The notes beneath the pieces are model-generated. The model was not told the origin of the DNA, did no database searches, and saw only the letters and a list, made by a program, of their open reading frames with translations. DNA of 54,160 nucleotides, from NCBI GenBank assembly GCA_910577355.1, contig CAJTMY010000017.1, positions 1-54,160 on the forward strand, in the 5' to 3' direction. The translations under genes and the position numbers were made by a program. Each line of letters opens with the position of its first letter. Positions within the stretch are counted from its first letter, which is position 1. Of this stretch, positions 25,174 through 34,095 are shown piece after piece. This DNA is from an uncultured Muribaculaceae bacterium. GTDB lineage: Bacteria; Bacteroidota; Bacteroidia; Bacteroidales; Muribaculaceae.

Positions 25174-26166
25174 ATGAGAATTGGAAATATCGACTTGGGC
25201 GAGCGACCTGTCATGCTCGCTCCGATGGAAGATGTCACGGATGCTTCGTTTCGCCTGATCTGCAAGGAGATGGGCGCCGACATGACCTACTCTGAATTTG
25301 TCAGCGCGGATGCGTTAATACGTAATATTCAGGCTACCACCCGCAAGTTGCATATTGTGGAAGGAGAGCGTCCAACGGCGATACAGATCTATGGCAGGGA
25401 AGTCGGGCCTATGGTCGAGGCCGCGCGGATAGTGGAGGCTTCAGGGCCTGATATTCTTGATATCAATTTCGGATGTCCGGTGAAAAAGGTAGCCGGCAAA
25501 GGAGCCGGTGCGGGGATGCTCCGCGACATCCCGAAGATGCTTGAGATCACCCGGGCTGTGGTTGAAGCAGTGAAAATACCGGTGACTGTGAAAACCCGTC
25601 TTGGATGGGATCATGATTCGCGTGTGATAGTCGATCTTGCCGAGCGGTTGCAGGATTGCGGTATACAGGCGATAACCGTGCATGGCCGCACACGTTCGCA
25701 ACTTTATTCCGGCGAGGCCGACTGGGATATGATTGCCAAGGTGAAAGCGAATCCACGACTGCATATCCCTGTCATAGGCAACGGCGACATTACCTCGGCC
25801 GAGAGACTTTTGAAAGCTTTCGAGAATTCTGGCGTTGACGGTATAATGGTGGGGCGTGCCTCTATCGGTGCACCGTGGATATTCCGGGAACTTAAAAATG
25901 CGGTATCCCCAGGTTTCGGGCCGGTATTGAATGATGCCGACAAGTTCCGCCTCATACGCCGTCAGATCAGAGAGAGCGTAGACCGTATAGATGAATACCG
26001 AGGCATACTCCATATACGCCGTCATCTGGCCGCATCTCCGCTTTTCAAAGGAATCCCTGATTTCCGAGCCACACGCATAGCCATGCTTCAGGCATCCACA
26101 CTTGCCGATCTTGAGGCGATACTCGCTTATATAGAGAACGATATTTACTCTTCTGTTGTTAATTGA
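25174..26166 (+). CDS. dusB: tRNA-dihydrouridine synthase (DusB type)
   Basis: A 330-residue flavoenzyme that reduces uridines in the tRNA D-loop. The TIM barrel begins MLAPMEDVTDASFRLICKEM. The catalytic cysteine is in NFGCPVKKVAGKGAGAGML near residues 96-114. KTRLGWD, ITVHGRTRSQLYSGEADW and IGNGDI near 205 (FMN site), then GIMVGRASIGAPWIF, are all present. AGKGAGAG suggests the DusB branch. It is followed by the GIN protein 14 bases downstream. Confidence 0.95.
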   Translation: MRIGNIDLGERPVMLAPMEDVTDASFRLICKEMGADMTYSEFVSADALIRNIQATTRKLHIVEGERPTAIQIYGREVGPMVEAARIVEASGPDILDINFGCPVKKVAGKGAGAGMLRDIPKMLEITRAVVEAVKIPVTVKTRLGWDHDSRVIVDLAERLQDCGIQAITVHGRTRSQLYSGEADWDMIAKVKANPRLHIPVIGNGDITSAERLLKAFENSGVDGIMVGRASIGAPWIFRELKNAVSPGFGPVLNDADKFRLIRRQIRESVDRIDEYRGILHIRRHLAASPLFKGIPDFRATRIAMLQASTLADLEAILAYIENDIYSSVVN

Positions 26167-26180
26167 CAAACAGCTGTCTT

Positions 26181-26912
26181 ATGAAAAAATACATATATTG
26201 CATCGTCTGCGCATTCGTTTCAGCCATATGTGTCTCGGGCGAAGAACCTGCCGATTACAAACTTGAGGTAATGGATTTTACAGAACTTAAGGTAACCGAC
26301 AACATCAACGTTGATTATCATTGTTCGGCCGATTCGGCCGGTTGGGCTTATTTCACGTGCGATCCTTCTATATCGTCCATGTTGCTGTTTTCCAACAATA
26401 AGTCGTGTCTGCATATTCAGGTGGCTACCGACGGGATGATGCCGGTAGGCCTTCCTACAATACATGTATACTCGCATTCGCTGACCAAAGCTGAGAATGC
26501 ATCTGATTCGACAATGCGTATCATGTCGGATATCCCGGTCAAGAATTTCAGTGGAAAGGTGATAGGCAACGGCACTCTGATAGTGAATAATGTGGAGGCT
26601 TCGGTTTTTGAGGCTTCGATTGCGACCGGTAAGGGACACATTGTTCTTAATAACTGTAAATCTCAGCGGGCTAAACTTTCAAATGTAGGAACAGGCCCGA
26701 TAGAAGCCGGCGGCCTTGTGGCAAATGATGTGAAAGCCATTCTTTTCGGTACGGGAGATGTGGATTGTACGGTTACCGGCACATTGTCTGTATTTGGAGC
26801 AGGAAGTGGCAAGGTATATTACGGTGGCAACCCCACAAAGATAAGCAACCGTTCGCTTGGGGTGAAGACTTTTCCGGTAGATGCGGCCGAGGCATCTGAA
26901 AAAAAGGAATGA
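26181..26912 (+). CDS. GIN-domain (DUF2807) exported beta-helix protein
   Basis: A 243-residue protein with a signal peptide (MKKYIYCIVCAFVSAICVSG). The mature part begins with the usual GIN pattern FTELKVTDNINVDYH and continues as short beta strands (IGNGTLIVNNVEAS, GKGHIVLNNCKS, GTGDVDCTVTGTLSVFGAGS). These predict a right-handed beta-helix. The family is often called putative autotransporter adhesin, but its function is not established. The start at 26181 is chosen because the signal peptide begins there; an in-frame start at 26163 lies inside dus. Confidence 0.85.
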   Translation: MKKYIYCIVCAFVSAICVSGEEPADYKLEVMDFTELKVTDNINVDYHCSADSAGWAYFTCDPSISSMLLFSNNKSCLHIQVATDGMMPVGLPTIHVYSHSLTKAENASDSTMRIMSDIPVKNFSGKVIGNGTLIVNNVEASVFEASIATGKGHIVLNNCKSQRAKLSNVGTGPIEAGGLVANDVKAILFGTGDVDCTVTGTLSVFGAGSGKVYYGGNPTKISNRSLGVKTFPVDAAEASEKKE

Positions 26913-26915
26913 CAA

Positions 26916-28409
26916 GTGTCTGAGCTATCGCTGAAGTCGCGTACGGCGCGCACACTCAAGTGGAATGTGATAGATCGTCTGTCATCCCAGGTGCTCTATG
27001 CCGTTACGGGAGTTGTGCTTGCCAATCTTCTGTCGCCCGATGATTTTGGTCTGGTGGGCGCGGTAATGATTTTTCAGGCTTTTGCCTCGCTATTTGTCGA
27101 CAGTGGTTTCTCATATGCGTTGATTCAGCGTAAACAACCTACCGAGACGGATTACAGTACAGTGCTGTGGTTTAATCTCGGGATATCCGTGGCGTTATAC
27201 GTGGTTTTATATCTCTGTGCGCCGTTGATAGCCGATATATTTCAGCACGACGAACGTCTTGTACCTTTGTCGCGTGTATTGTTCCTGTCTTTTATTCTGA
27301 ATGCTTCGGCCATAGTGCAGACCAACCGCCTCATGAAACGCATGGATGTGCGCATGGTGGCGATAAGCAATACATTGGGGCTTGTCGCTGCTGCGATGGT
27401 GGGGATATGGATGGCTCTTGCGGGGTATGGCGCATGGGCTATAGTATGGCAGACGCTTACATTGGCGGCTGTGAAGAGCGCTGTGCTCTGGCTCACTCAG
27501 CATTGGTTGCCACAGTTCACATTTTCATGGAGCGCGTTGCGCAGTTATTTCGGAATCGGCTCGCGGATGATGTTCACGTCATTCCTCAATACACTGTTCA
27601 CTAATATATACGGTTTCTTCATCGGTCACCGGGCCGGCATGGCACAGTTGGGATATTACCATCAGAGCGACAAATGGAGCAAGATGGGTATCATGTCGAT
27701 ATCGCAGGTGCTGACATCCTCGTTTTTGCCGGTCTTGTCGTCTGTGCAGGACGATGACGGCCGTTTTTTGCGAGCCTGCTCCAAAATGAACCGTTTCACC
27801 GCATATCTGCTTTTTCCGGCGCTGATCGGTCTTATGCTTGTTGCCACACCTCTTTTTCATACACTTTTCGGCGACAAGTGGGATGCGTCCATACCTCTTT
27901 TCCGCCTGTTGCTGTTGCGTGGTATTTTTACGGTCATTACCGGACTTTATAATAATTTTCTGCTTGCCAAGGCGCATGCCCGCACTATAATGTGGATGGA
28001 GGTGCTTCGCGATGTAGTGGCTTTGTTGGCTTTGTTGGCGACTCTTCCATGGATTACAGTCGAGCACCCTAGGCATCCTGTATGGGGTCTTGAGCTGCTT
28101 CTGTGGGGGCAGGTCATGGCGGCCGCTATCGCCTGGGCTGTCACTCTTGTCTATACCGTAAGGCTTGTCGGGACTGATATATGGAGCTTCATACGCGATC
28201 TCTTTCCTTATCTGGGACTTACTCTTGTAGGAGTGGCTTTTGCTGCGTTGGCGCCCGTTTTCAGTGATAGGGCCATTGTTGTTCTTGCTGTCCAACTTAT
28301 AATTGGGGGCGCTGTTTACATCGGAGGCAACAAGATGGCCGGATCGAGGATCCAGAGCGATGTTTTTGACTACTTCCTACATAGAAATAGAAAAGCCGGT
28401 CTCGAATGA
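26916..28409 (+). CDS. Lipopolysaccharide/oligosaccharide flippase (MOP superfamily)
   Basis: A 497-residue inner-membrane protein with about 14 helices. The start SRTARTLKWNVIDRLSSQ followed by VVLANLLSPDDFGLVGAVMIF and SFSYALIQRK-type helices is typical of Wzx/WzxC-like polysaccharide translocases. It uses a GTG start at 26916, three bases after the GIN stop, preceded by AAAAAGGAAT, one of the few Shine-Dalgarno-like sites here. There is no methionine near the conserved N-terminus, which supports GTG. No other polysaccharide genes adjoin it. Its last codons form half of a terminator hairpin. Confidence 0.88.
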   Translation: MSELSLKSRTARTLKWNVIDRLSSQVLYAVTGVVLANLLSPDDFGLVGAVMIFQAFASLFVDSGFSYALIQRKQPTETDYSTVLWFNLGISVALYVVLYLCAPLIADIFQHDERLVPLSRVLFLSFILNASAIVQTNRLMKRMDVRMVAISNTLGLVAAAMVGIWMALAGYGAWAIVWQTLTLAAVKSAVLWLTQHWLPQFTFSWSALRSYFGIGSRMMFTSFLNTLFTNIYGFFIGHRAGMAQLGYYHQSDKWSKMGIMSISQVLTSSFLPVLSSVQDDDGRFLRACSKMNRFTAYLLFPALIGLMLVATPLFHTLFGDKWDASIPLFRLLLLRGIFTVITGLYNNFLLAKAHARTIMWMEVLRDVVALLALLATLPWITVEHPRHPVWGLELLLWGQVMAAAIAWAVTLVYTVRLVGTDIWSFIRDLFPYLGLTLVGVAFAALAPVFSDRAIVVLAVQLIIGGAVYIGGNKMAGSRIQSDVFDYFLHRNRKAGLE

Positions 28410-28424
28410 TCGCTGACCGGCTTT
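28392..28424. terminator. Bidirectional terminator between flippase and lpdA
   Basis: AAAGCCGGTC (28392-28401) and GACCGGCTTT (28415-28424) form a perfect 10-bp stem. The A-rich left flank gives TTTTCTATTT for minus-strand transcripts, and the right arm ends in TTT for plus-strand ones. The left arm lies within the last codons of the flippase gene, so one hairpin serves two convergent operons. Confidence 0.75.
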
Positions 28425-28437
28425 CTCCGTAATGTGC

Positions 28438-29763
28438 TCAGCAGAAAATCTCGCTGAGGGTGGGGTGTGCGTGTATGTACCTCGATGCTACCTTGCCGAG
28501 CGGAACGGCATCTGTGACCAATATAGTGGCCTCGGCTATCAGATCTGCGGCATGTGGTCCAAGGATTGAGATGCCTAATATTCGCGATTCATTGTCGTCG
28601 GTGACGAGTATCTTGACCGTGCCTTCATATCCGTCGGTAAGCGCTTTGCCTATGCTGCCATATGGTCGTTTTACCGTTTTATGTTGGATTCCGCTTGTCG
28701 ATAAGGTTGCTGATGTCGGCCCCACTTGCGCTGCCTCCGGCGACGTGAATACCACAGACGGCACAGCATCTGCCTTGAAGAGGGTGGCATCGCCACGCTC
28801 CACCACACGACCCTGTGCGATGGCCGAGTGTGCGAGCATCGACAAGCCGTTCACATCACCGATTGCATATACGTCTTCGGCCGATGTGCGCATTAGCTCG
28901 TCGACAGCGATGAATCCCCGGTCGGTGAGCCTGATGCCGGCTTCGGTGCATCCCTCCGGTACTACGGGGCGCCGTCCTACAGCCATCAGCACTGTTGATG
29001 CCACTGCCGATGCCTCGCCGCGCTTGCCGGTGTAGTGCACGGTGATCATGCCGGTGCTTTCTTGTCGGGAGATACGTTCCACCCGCGCGTTCACAATTAT
29101 ATTCACACCGCGGCGTGTAAGTGCGGTGCGCAGGCGTTTGGCAATATCCGTGTCGAAAGGCGGGAGTATTTCGGGGCAGAATTCTACCACTGTCACCTCT
29201 ACACCCATAGCATTGTAAAGCGAGGCAAACTCCATGCCTATCACGCCGCCGCCGATTATGATTATCGATCGTGGAAGTTCGGTGAATGCCAATGCATCGT
29301 CGCTGCTGACAGCAAGCTCCGTACCTTCGGCAGGAAGTACTGCCGGGGATGAGCCTGTCGCAATGACCAGTCGACGGGCAGCGTGATATAACTCGCCGGC
29401 GACTTCAACGATGCGTCCCGGCAGCAGGCGGCCTGTACCGGGTACAATCCGGCAGTCCTTTAGTACTTTGAGTACACCATTGCGCAGTTGCTCTACTATT
29501 GAGTCCTTGCGGGCGGCTGCCACTGCATAGTCAAAACCAAGAATATCGACATTTACTCCCATGCTGCCCATATTCGAGGCTGAAAGCAATGCCGAGGCTG
29601 CGGCACACAGGCACTTGGTGGGGATGCAACCCCGGTTAAGGCAAGTGCCTCCGGGATGCGAACGTTCCACAATGGCTGTCGACTCGCCTTTGGCGGCAAG
29701 AGCGGCTGCGAGTTCATATCCGCCGGGGCCGGCTCCGATGATTATATTGTCGAATTCAATCAT
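28438..29763 (-). CDS. lpdA: Dihydrolipoyl dehydrogenase (glycine cleavage L protein)
   Basis: A 441-residue FAD enzyme that reoxidises dihydrolipoyl GcvH with NAD. The FAD motif IIIGAGPGGYELA (residues 6-18) and the redox disulfide GGTCLNRGCIPTK (near 36-48) are clear. The NAD motif IIIIGGGVIGMEFASLYN lies near 167. AIGDVNG and the C-terminal His-Glu pair in HAHPTLSEIF complete the set. The ATG at 29763 is preferred over an in-frame TTG at 29778. It overlaps gcvPB by eight bases and ends the operon. Confidence 0.96.
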   Translation of the reverse strand: MIEFDNIIIGAGPGGYELAAALAAKGESTAIVERSHPGGTCLNRGCIPTKCLCAAASALLSASNMGSMGVNVDILGFDYAVAAARKDSIVEQLRNGVLKVLKDCRIVPGTGRLLPGRIVEVAGELYHAARRLVIATGSSPAVLPAEGTELAVSSDDALAFTELPRSIIIIGGGVIGMEFASLYNAMGVEVTVVEFCPEILPPFDTDIAKRLRTALTRRGVNIIVNARVERISRQESTGMITVHYTGKRGEASAVASTVLMAVGRRPVVPEGCTEAGIRLTDRGFIAVDELMRTSAEDVYAIGDVNGLSMLAHSAIAQGRVVERGDATLFKADAVPSVVFTSPEAAQVGPTSATLSTSGIQHKTVKRPYGSIGKALTDGYEGTVKILVTDDNESRILGISILGPHAADLIAEATILVTDAVPLGKVASRYIHAHPTLSEIFC

Positions 29764-31240
29764 GGCCGTTTTTGGCAAGATATTGGGCGTAAGTCACAAT
29801 GGGGTGTAGAGCCGCTTCGGTATCGTCGGCGCGCCCGGCGGGAGTATCGTGTGGCGCGGATTTCACGAGCTCGGGATCTTTGAACGATTCATCGGCTATG
29901 CGTCGCATGGCTTTGATGAAGCCATCGAGAGTCTCTATGCTTTCTGTCTCGGTAGGCTCGATCATCAGCGATTCGTGGAAAAGCAGAGGGAAATAAATTG
30001 TGGGGGCGTGGAAGCCAAGATCGAGCAGACGCTTGGCTATATGCAGCGTTGTTACTCCCGTTGACTTATCGCGCAGGCCGTCAAATACGAATTCGTGTTT
30101 GCACGGGCCGGGGATAGGAAGCAGATACAGGTCGTCGAGCGAGTGCATCACATAGTTGGCGTTGAGAGTGGCGAGCGGGCCTACATGAGCAAGTCCGTCG
30201 GCGCCAAGTGTGAGGATATAAGCCAGTGCGCGTATGAATACGGTGTAGTTGCCGAGCCACGATGATATGCGTCCGAGGCTGTCCTTGCCGCCAGGTTCTT
30301 CGATCGAATATGTGCCGTCGGGGTTCTTGAATACGCGTGGAGCGGGCAGGAATTCCTCAAGACCGGCACGCACACCTACAGGGCCGGCACCGGGGCCGCC
30401 TCCTCCATGCGGGGTGGAGAATGTCTTGTGCAGGTTTATGTGCATGACATCGAATCCCATGTCGCCGGGGCGTGCCATGCCTACCATCGGATTGAGGTTC
30501 GCACCGTCGTAATAGAGCAATGCTCCGGCGGCATGTACAGCTTCGGCTATTGCAGGAATGTTCTTCTCAAACATGCCTACTGTATTGGGATTTGTCATCA
30601 TCACGGCAGCAACGTCGGTTCCTAGTTTGGATCGCAGATCCTCTACATCCACCGTACCGTCGGCGAGGCTCTTTACTTCCACGACTTCATAGCCGGCGAT
30701 GTGGGCCGAAGCCGGATTGGTACCGTGAGCCGAATCCGGGACAAGAACCTTGGTGCGAGCATAATCCTCTCGGCTGTCGTGCCAGGCATGTATCACCATC
30801 AGTCCTGTAAGCTCGCCGTGTGCGCCTGCAAAGGGATTGAGAGTGAACTCGACCATGCCTCCGATCTCGCTGAGCGCGCGTTGCAATGTCCAGTATATTT
30901 CAAGAGCGCCCTGTGCCGAGCATGCAGGCGCATGCGGATGCAGCCCGGCAATAGCCGGCGCGGATGCAAGGGCTTCGTTAAGTTTGGGATTGTATTTCAT
31001 TGTGCACGATCCCAGCGGGTAGAATCCTGTGTCAACGCCAAAGTTGTTGGTCGACTGGTTTGTGTAGTGACGTACTACGGTGGGTTCGTCTACTTCGGGC
31101 AATGCAGTGGCTTCGGCACGCATGAGGCTCTCAGGAATGTCGGCGAGCGCGTCGGGCCATATCGCGCGCGGCAGATCGCATCCATGACGTCCGCTGTGCG
31201 AGTGCTCGAATATCAGTTTGTCGTATAAGCGTCGGTTCAT
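29756..31240 (-). CDS. gcvPB: Glycine dehydrogenase (decarboxylating) subunit 2
   Basis: A 494-residue PLP-bearing half of the glycine cleavage P protein. The PLP lysine is in HINLHKTFSTPHGGGGPG near residues 265-282. GSCTMKYNPKLNEAL near 77 and GANLNPMVG near 245 are typical. With GcvPA it decarboxylates glycine and passes the aminomethyl group to lipoyl-GcvH. It starts three bases after gcvPA and overlaps lpdA by eight. Several Bacteroidales instead carry a single-chain GcvP of about 950 residues. Confidence 0.97.
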   Translation of the reverse strand: MNRRLYDKLIFEHSHSGRHGCDLPRAIWPDALADIPESLMRAEATALPEVDEPTVVRHYTNQSTNNFGVDTGFYPLGSCTMKYNPKLNEALASAPAIAGLHPHAPACSAQGALEIYWTLQRALSEIGGMVEFTLNPFAGAHGELTGLMVIHAWHDSREDYARTKVLVPDSAHGTNPASAHIAGYEVVEVKSLADGTVDVEDLRSKLGTDVAAVMMTNPNTVGMFEKNIPAIAEAVHAAGALLYYDGANLNPMVGMARPGDMGFDVMHINLHKTFSTPHGGGGPGAGPVGVRAGLEEFLPAPRVFKNPDGTYSIEEPGGKDSLGRISSWLGNYTVFIRALAYILTLGADGLAHVGPLATLNANYVMHSLDDLYLLPIPGPCKHEFVFDGLRDKSTGVTTLHIAKRLLDLGFHAPTIYFPLLFHESLMIEPTETESIETLDGFIKAMRRIADESFKDPELVKSAPHDTPAGRADDTEAALHPIVTYAQYLAKNGHD

Positions 31241-31243
31241 GGT

Positions 31244-32575
31244 TCAGAGGTTGTTGATGGTTGATACATATGATTCTATATCTGCCTTGGTGCGTGTTTC
31301 CGTGCAGGCTATTATCATCTCGCGTTCATCGATGGCCACGCCGCCGAGAATTCCGGCTTTGCGCAGGGCTTCGAGTACTGTCGCGGTGTCATAGCCGTCG
31401 GCGACTGTCATCGTGAATTCGTTGAGGAACGGTTTGTCGGGATGTGAAAGCTTCATTTTGCCGGAGGCTTCGAGGCGTCGGGCAAGTTCGTGGGCGGCTG
31501 ATGCCGACAGGGAGTTGACCTCGCGAAGTCCTCTCTCGCCCATAAGTGCCATGTACATGGCGGCATGGAGAGTCATCAGGCCTTGGTTTGAACAGATATT
31601 CGATGTCGCTTTTTCGCGGCGGATATGCTGTTCGCGGGCTTGGAGCGTAAGCACGAATACGCGTTGTCCGCGGTCGTCGACTGTAGCGCCGACTATGCGT
31701 CCGGGGAGTTTGCGTATGAGAGACTGGCGCGTGGTCATGTATCCGAGATACGGGCCGCCATAGTTAAGCGGCATTCCGAGCGACTGCGCATCACCTACGG
31801 CTATGTCGGCACCCCATTCGCCCGGAGTCTTCAGTACTGCGAGCGGAAGGGCGGGCGAGTTGATTATAAAGAGGGCTTTGGCGGCATGGATATCGTCGGC
31901 CCAGCCTTCAAAATCCTCGATGATACCGTAATAATTGGGCGACTGGGCTATCACGCCGGCCACATCGCCTGCTCCGAGCATATCTTTGAGCACCTCGCGG
32001 TCGGTGACACCGTCGTGTTCCGGAATGGTCTCCACGGCGATATTCTGATAGCGGGCGTATGTGGCTACAACGCGGCTTACCTCCGGGTTGATCGTGGCCG
32101 ACACCAGTATGCGGCGTTTTTTGCGCGCTGAGTTCACGGCCATTATCATGGCTTCGGCGGTGGCGGTCGCTCCGTCGTACATTGAGGCGTTGCTTACGTC
32201 GAGGCCGGTGAGCGAGGCCATCATGCTCTGATACTCAAAAATGTATTGCAGTGTACCTTGTGATATCTCCGGCTGATAAGGAGTGTAGGCGGTGAGGAAT
32301 TCAGATCGCGATGTTATGGCTGCTATAGCTGCCGGTGTATAGTGGTCGTATGCGCCTGCGCCGGCAAAGCAAGTGAGCGGGGTGCAGCGGGCGAATGCGG
32401 CGTCAAACCATGCACGCACCTCAGGTTCGCTCATTGATTCCGGCAGGCCGTACGGGCGTTTCATCAGCAGCTCGTCGGGAACATCGCTGTATAGATCGGC
32501 GAGCGACGATGCACCGCACACGTCGAGCATGCGCCGCACATCGTCGGGAGTATGGGGGAAATAGCGGTTGGCCAT
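31244..32575 (-). CDS. gcvPA: Glycine dehydrogenase (decarboxylating) subunit 1
   Basis: A 443-residue partner of GcvPB, homologous to the N-terminal half of single-chain P protein. Features include RYFPHTPDDVRRML at the start, TAYTPYQPEISQGTLQ near 93, YDGATATAEAM near 130 and SLGMPLNYGGPYLGYM near 265. It has the fold of PLP enzymes but no PLP lysine. It follows gcvH with a 3-base gap. Confidence 0.97.
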   Translation of the reverse strand: MANRYFPHTPDDVRRMLDVCGASSLADLYSDVPDELLMKRPYGLPESMSEPEVRAWFDAAFARCTPLTCFAGAGAYDHYTPAAIAAITSRSEFLTAYTPYQPEISQGTLQYIFEYQSMMASLTGLDVSNASMYDGATATAEAMIMAVNSARKKRRILVSATINPEVSRVVATYARYQNIAVETIPEHDGVTDREVLKDMLGAGDVAGVIAQSPNYYGIIEDFEGWADDIHAAKALFIINSPALPLAVLKTPGEWGADIAVGDAQSLGMPLNYGGPYLGYMTTRQSLIRKLPGRIVGATVDDRGQRVFVLTLQAREQHIRREKATSNICSNQGLMTLHAAMYMALMGERGLREVNSLSASAAHELARRLEASGKMKLSHPDKPFLNEFTMTVADGYDTATVLEALRKAGILGGVAIDEREMIIACTETRTKADIESYVSTINNL

Positions 32576-32578
32576 CGG

Positions 32579-32956
32579 TCAGTGTTTTTCCGATTTGCAA
32601 TGCTCTGCATATGCCTCGGGCGAGAGCAGGTTGTCGAGCTCGGACTTGTCGGACATCTCAACCTTGATGATCCAATGGGCTTCCGGATCCTCGTTGATAA
32701 GACGGGGATTGTCGATGAGTTCCTCGTTTATCTCGATTACGGCTCCGCTTACCGGTGAGAAGAGGTCTGAAGCTGCCTTCACACTCTCGATGGCGCCGAA
32801 CTCCTCGCCGGCTGTCACGTCGTCGTCTGCTTCGGGCATGTCGACATAAACGACATTGCCGAGCTGCTCGGCGGCGAAGCGTGAGATGCCGATATAGGCG
32901 GTGTTGCCCTCAATGCGGGCATATTCGTGGCTTGGAAGATAATATACGTTTGACAT
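32579..32956 (-). CDS. gcvH: Glycine cleavage system H protein
   Basis: A 125-residue lipoyl carrier protein that shuttles the aminomethyl group between P, T and L proteins. The lipoylated lysine is in GAIESVKAASDL near residue 60. The segments LGNVVYVDMPE before it and YCKSEKH-like acidic tail after it are standard. LplA, encoded two genes upstream, is the likely lipoylating enzyme. Confidence 0.98.
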   Translation of the reverse strand: MSNVYYLPSHEYARIEGNTAYIGISRFAAEQLGNVVYVDMPEADDDVTAGEEFGAIESVKAASDLFSPVSGAVIEINEELIDNPRLINEDPEAHWIIKVEMSDKSELDNLLSPEAYAEHCKSEKH

Positions 32957-32982
32957 GGTTTTATGGTTTTTGAGGGGTTTGT

Positions 32983-34071
32983 TTATTTCTTATAGTTGGG
33001 AGTATAGAAGCGTTTTTTGATCACTGTGGCGGGGAATACCTTGCGGCGTACCTGCACCTGTAGCTGAGTGCCAAGGGCTGCATAACGGGCATCTACAAGA
33101 GCCATCGCCAGATTGCGGTCGAGCGTTATCGAATGATAACCTGTGGTTATCTCGCCGACTTTCTCGCCGTCGGCATTCAGTACGTCATAGCCGTGGCGTG
33201 GGATAGCGCGGCCTTCCACCTCGAGTCCCACTACTTTCTGTTTGACACCTTCGGCTTTCTGTGCTATCAGGGCATCCCGGCCTATGAAATTATCTTTGTC
33301 GAGTTTGGCAAACATGCCGAGTCCGGCCTCGATGGGTGATATGGCGTCGGTGAGTTCGTCGCCGTAGAGTGGCAGCCCGGCCTCAAAACGCAGTGTGTCG
33401 CGGCATCCGAGACCACAAGGCGCCACACCTGCCTCCATCAGTCTGCGCCACATGTCGACGATGGTATGAGGCTCGGCGTACAGTTCAAATCCGTCTTCGC
33501 CCGTGTAGCCGGTGCGCGACAGCACTATAGGTGTGCCGTCGGGGGCTTTGAGATCCTTGAAAGTGTAGAACGAGAGATCGGAGCCGTCGATACCAAGTAC
33601 GTCTGCAATGGTTTTCTCGGCTTCAGGCCCTTGTATGGCAAGTTCGGCCCAATAGTCGCATTGGTCGTCGACGGAGACTTCATATTTTGCGGCATGGTCT
33701 TTGATCCAAGCCACGTCCTTGTCGATATTGGCGGCGTTGATCACAAGGAAATATTGGTTGTTGTCGCGTTTGTATACAAGCAGATCGTCGACCACGCCTC
33801 CATTGTCGTTGAGCATCATTCCATATATTACTTTTCCGGATTCGAGCGGTGCCACGTCGCCGGAAAAGATGTAGTTGACAAACATAGTAGCCTGATCGCC
33901 TGTGATGAGCACTTCGCCCATGTGTGATACGTCGAATACACCCACCGCGTTGCGTATGGCGCGGTGCTCGGCTTCAATTCCTTCGTAGCTGATAGGCATG
34001 TCGAATCCGCCGAAGGGCGACATCAGGGCTCCCTGTGCGGTGTGTTGTGGATGTAGGCAGGTTTTCTTCAT
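32983..34071 (-). CDS. gcvT: Aminomethyltransferase (glycine cleavage T protein)
   Basis: A 362-residue tetrahydrofolate enzyme that releases ammonia from the aminomethyl-lipoyl H protein and forms methylene-THF. It starts KTCLHPQHTAQGALMSPFGGFDMPISY and has GVFDVSHMGEV near 43, GYTGEDGFELY near 185 and GLGCRDTLRFEAGLPLYG near 220 (catalytic Asp region). Length is normal. It lies 24 bases after lplA and 26 bases before gcvH. Confidence 0.97.
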   Translation of the reverse strand: MKKTCLHPQHTAQGALMSPFGGFDMPISYEGIEAEHRAIRNAVGVFDVSHMGEVLITGDQATMFVNYIFSGDVAPLESGKVIYGMMLNDNGGVVDDLLVYKRDNNQYFLVINAANIDKDVAWIKDHAAKYEVSVDDQCDYWAELAIQGPEAEKTIADVLGIDGSDLSFYTFKDLKAPDGTPIVLSRTGYTGEDGFELYAEPHTIVDMWRRLMEAGVAPCGLGCRDTLRFEAGLPLYGDELTDAISPIEAGLGMFAKLDKDNFIGRDALIAQKAEGVKQKVVGLEVEGRAIPRHGYDVLNADGEKVGEITTGYHSITLDRNLAMALVDARYAALGTQLQVQVRRKVFPATVIKKRFYTPNYKK

Positions 34072-34095
34072 GGTATTATTGAGTATGTGTTTTCT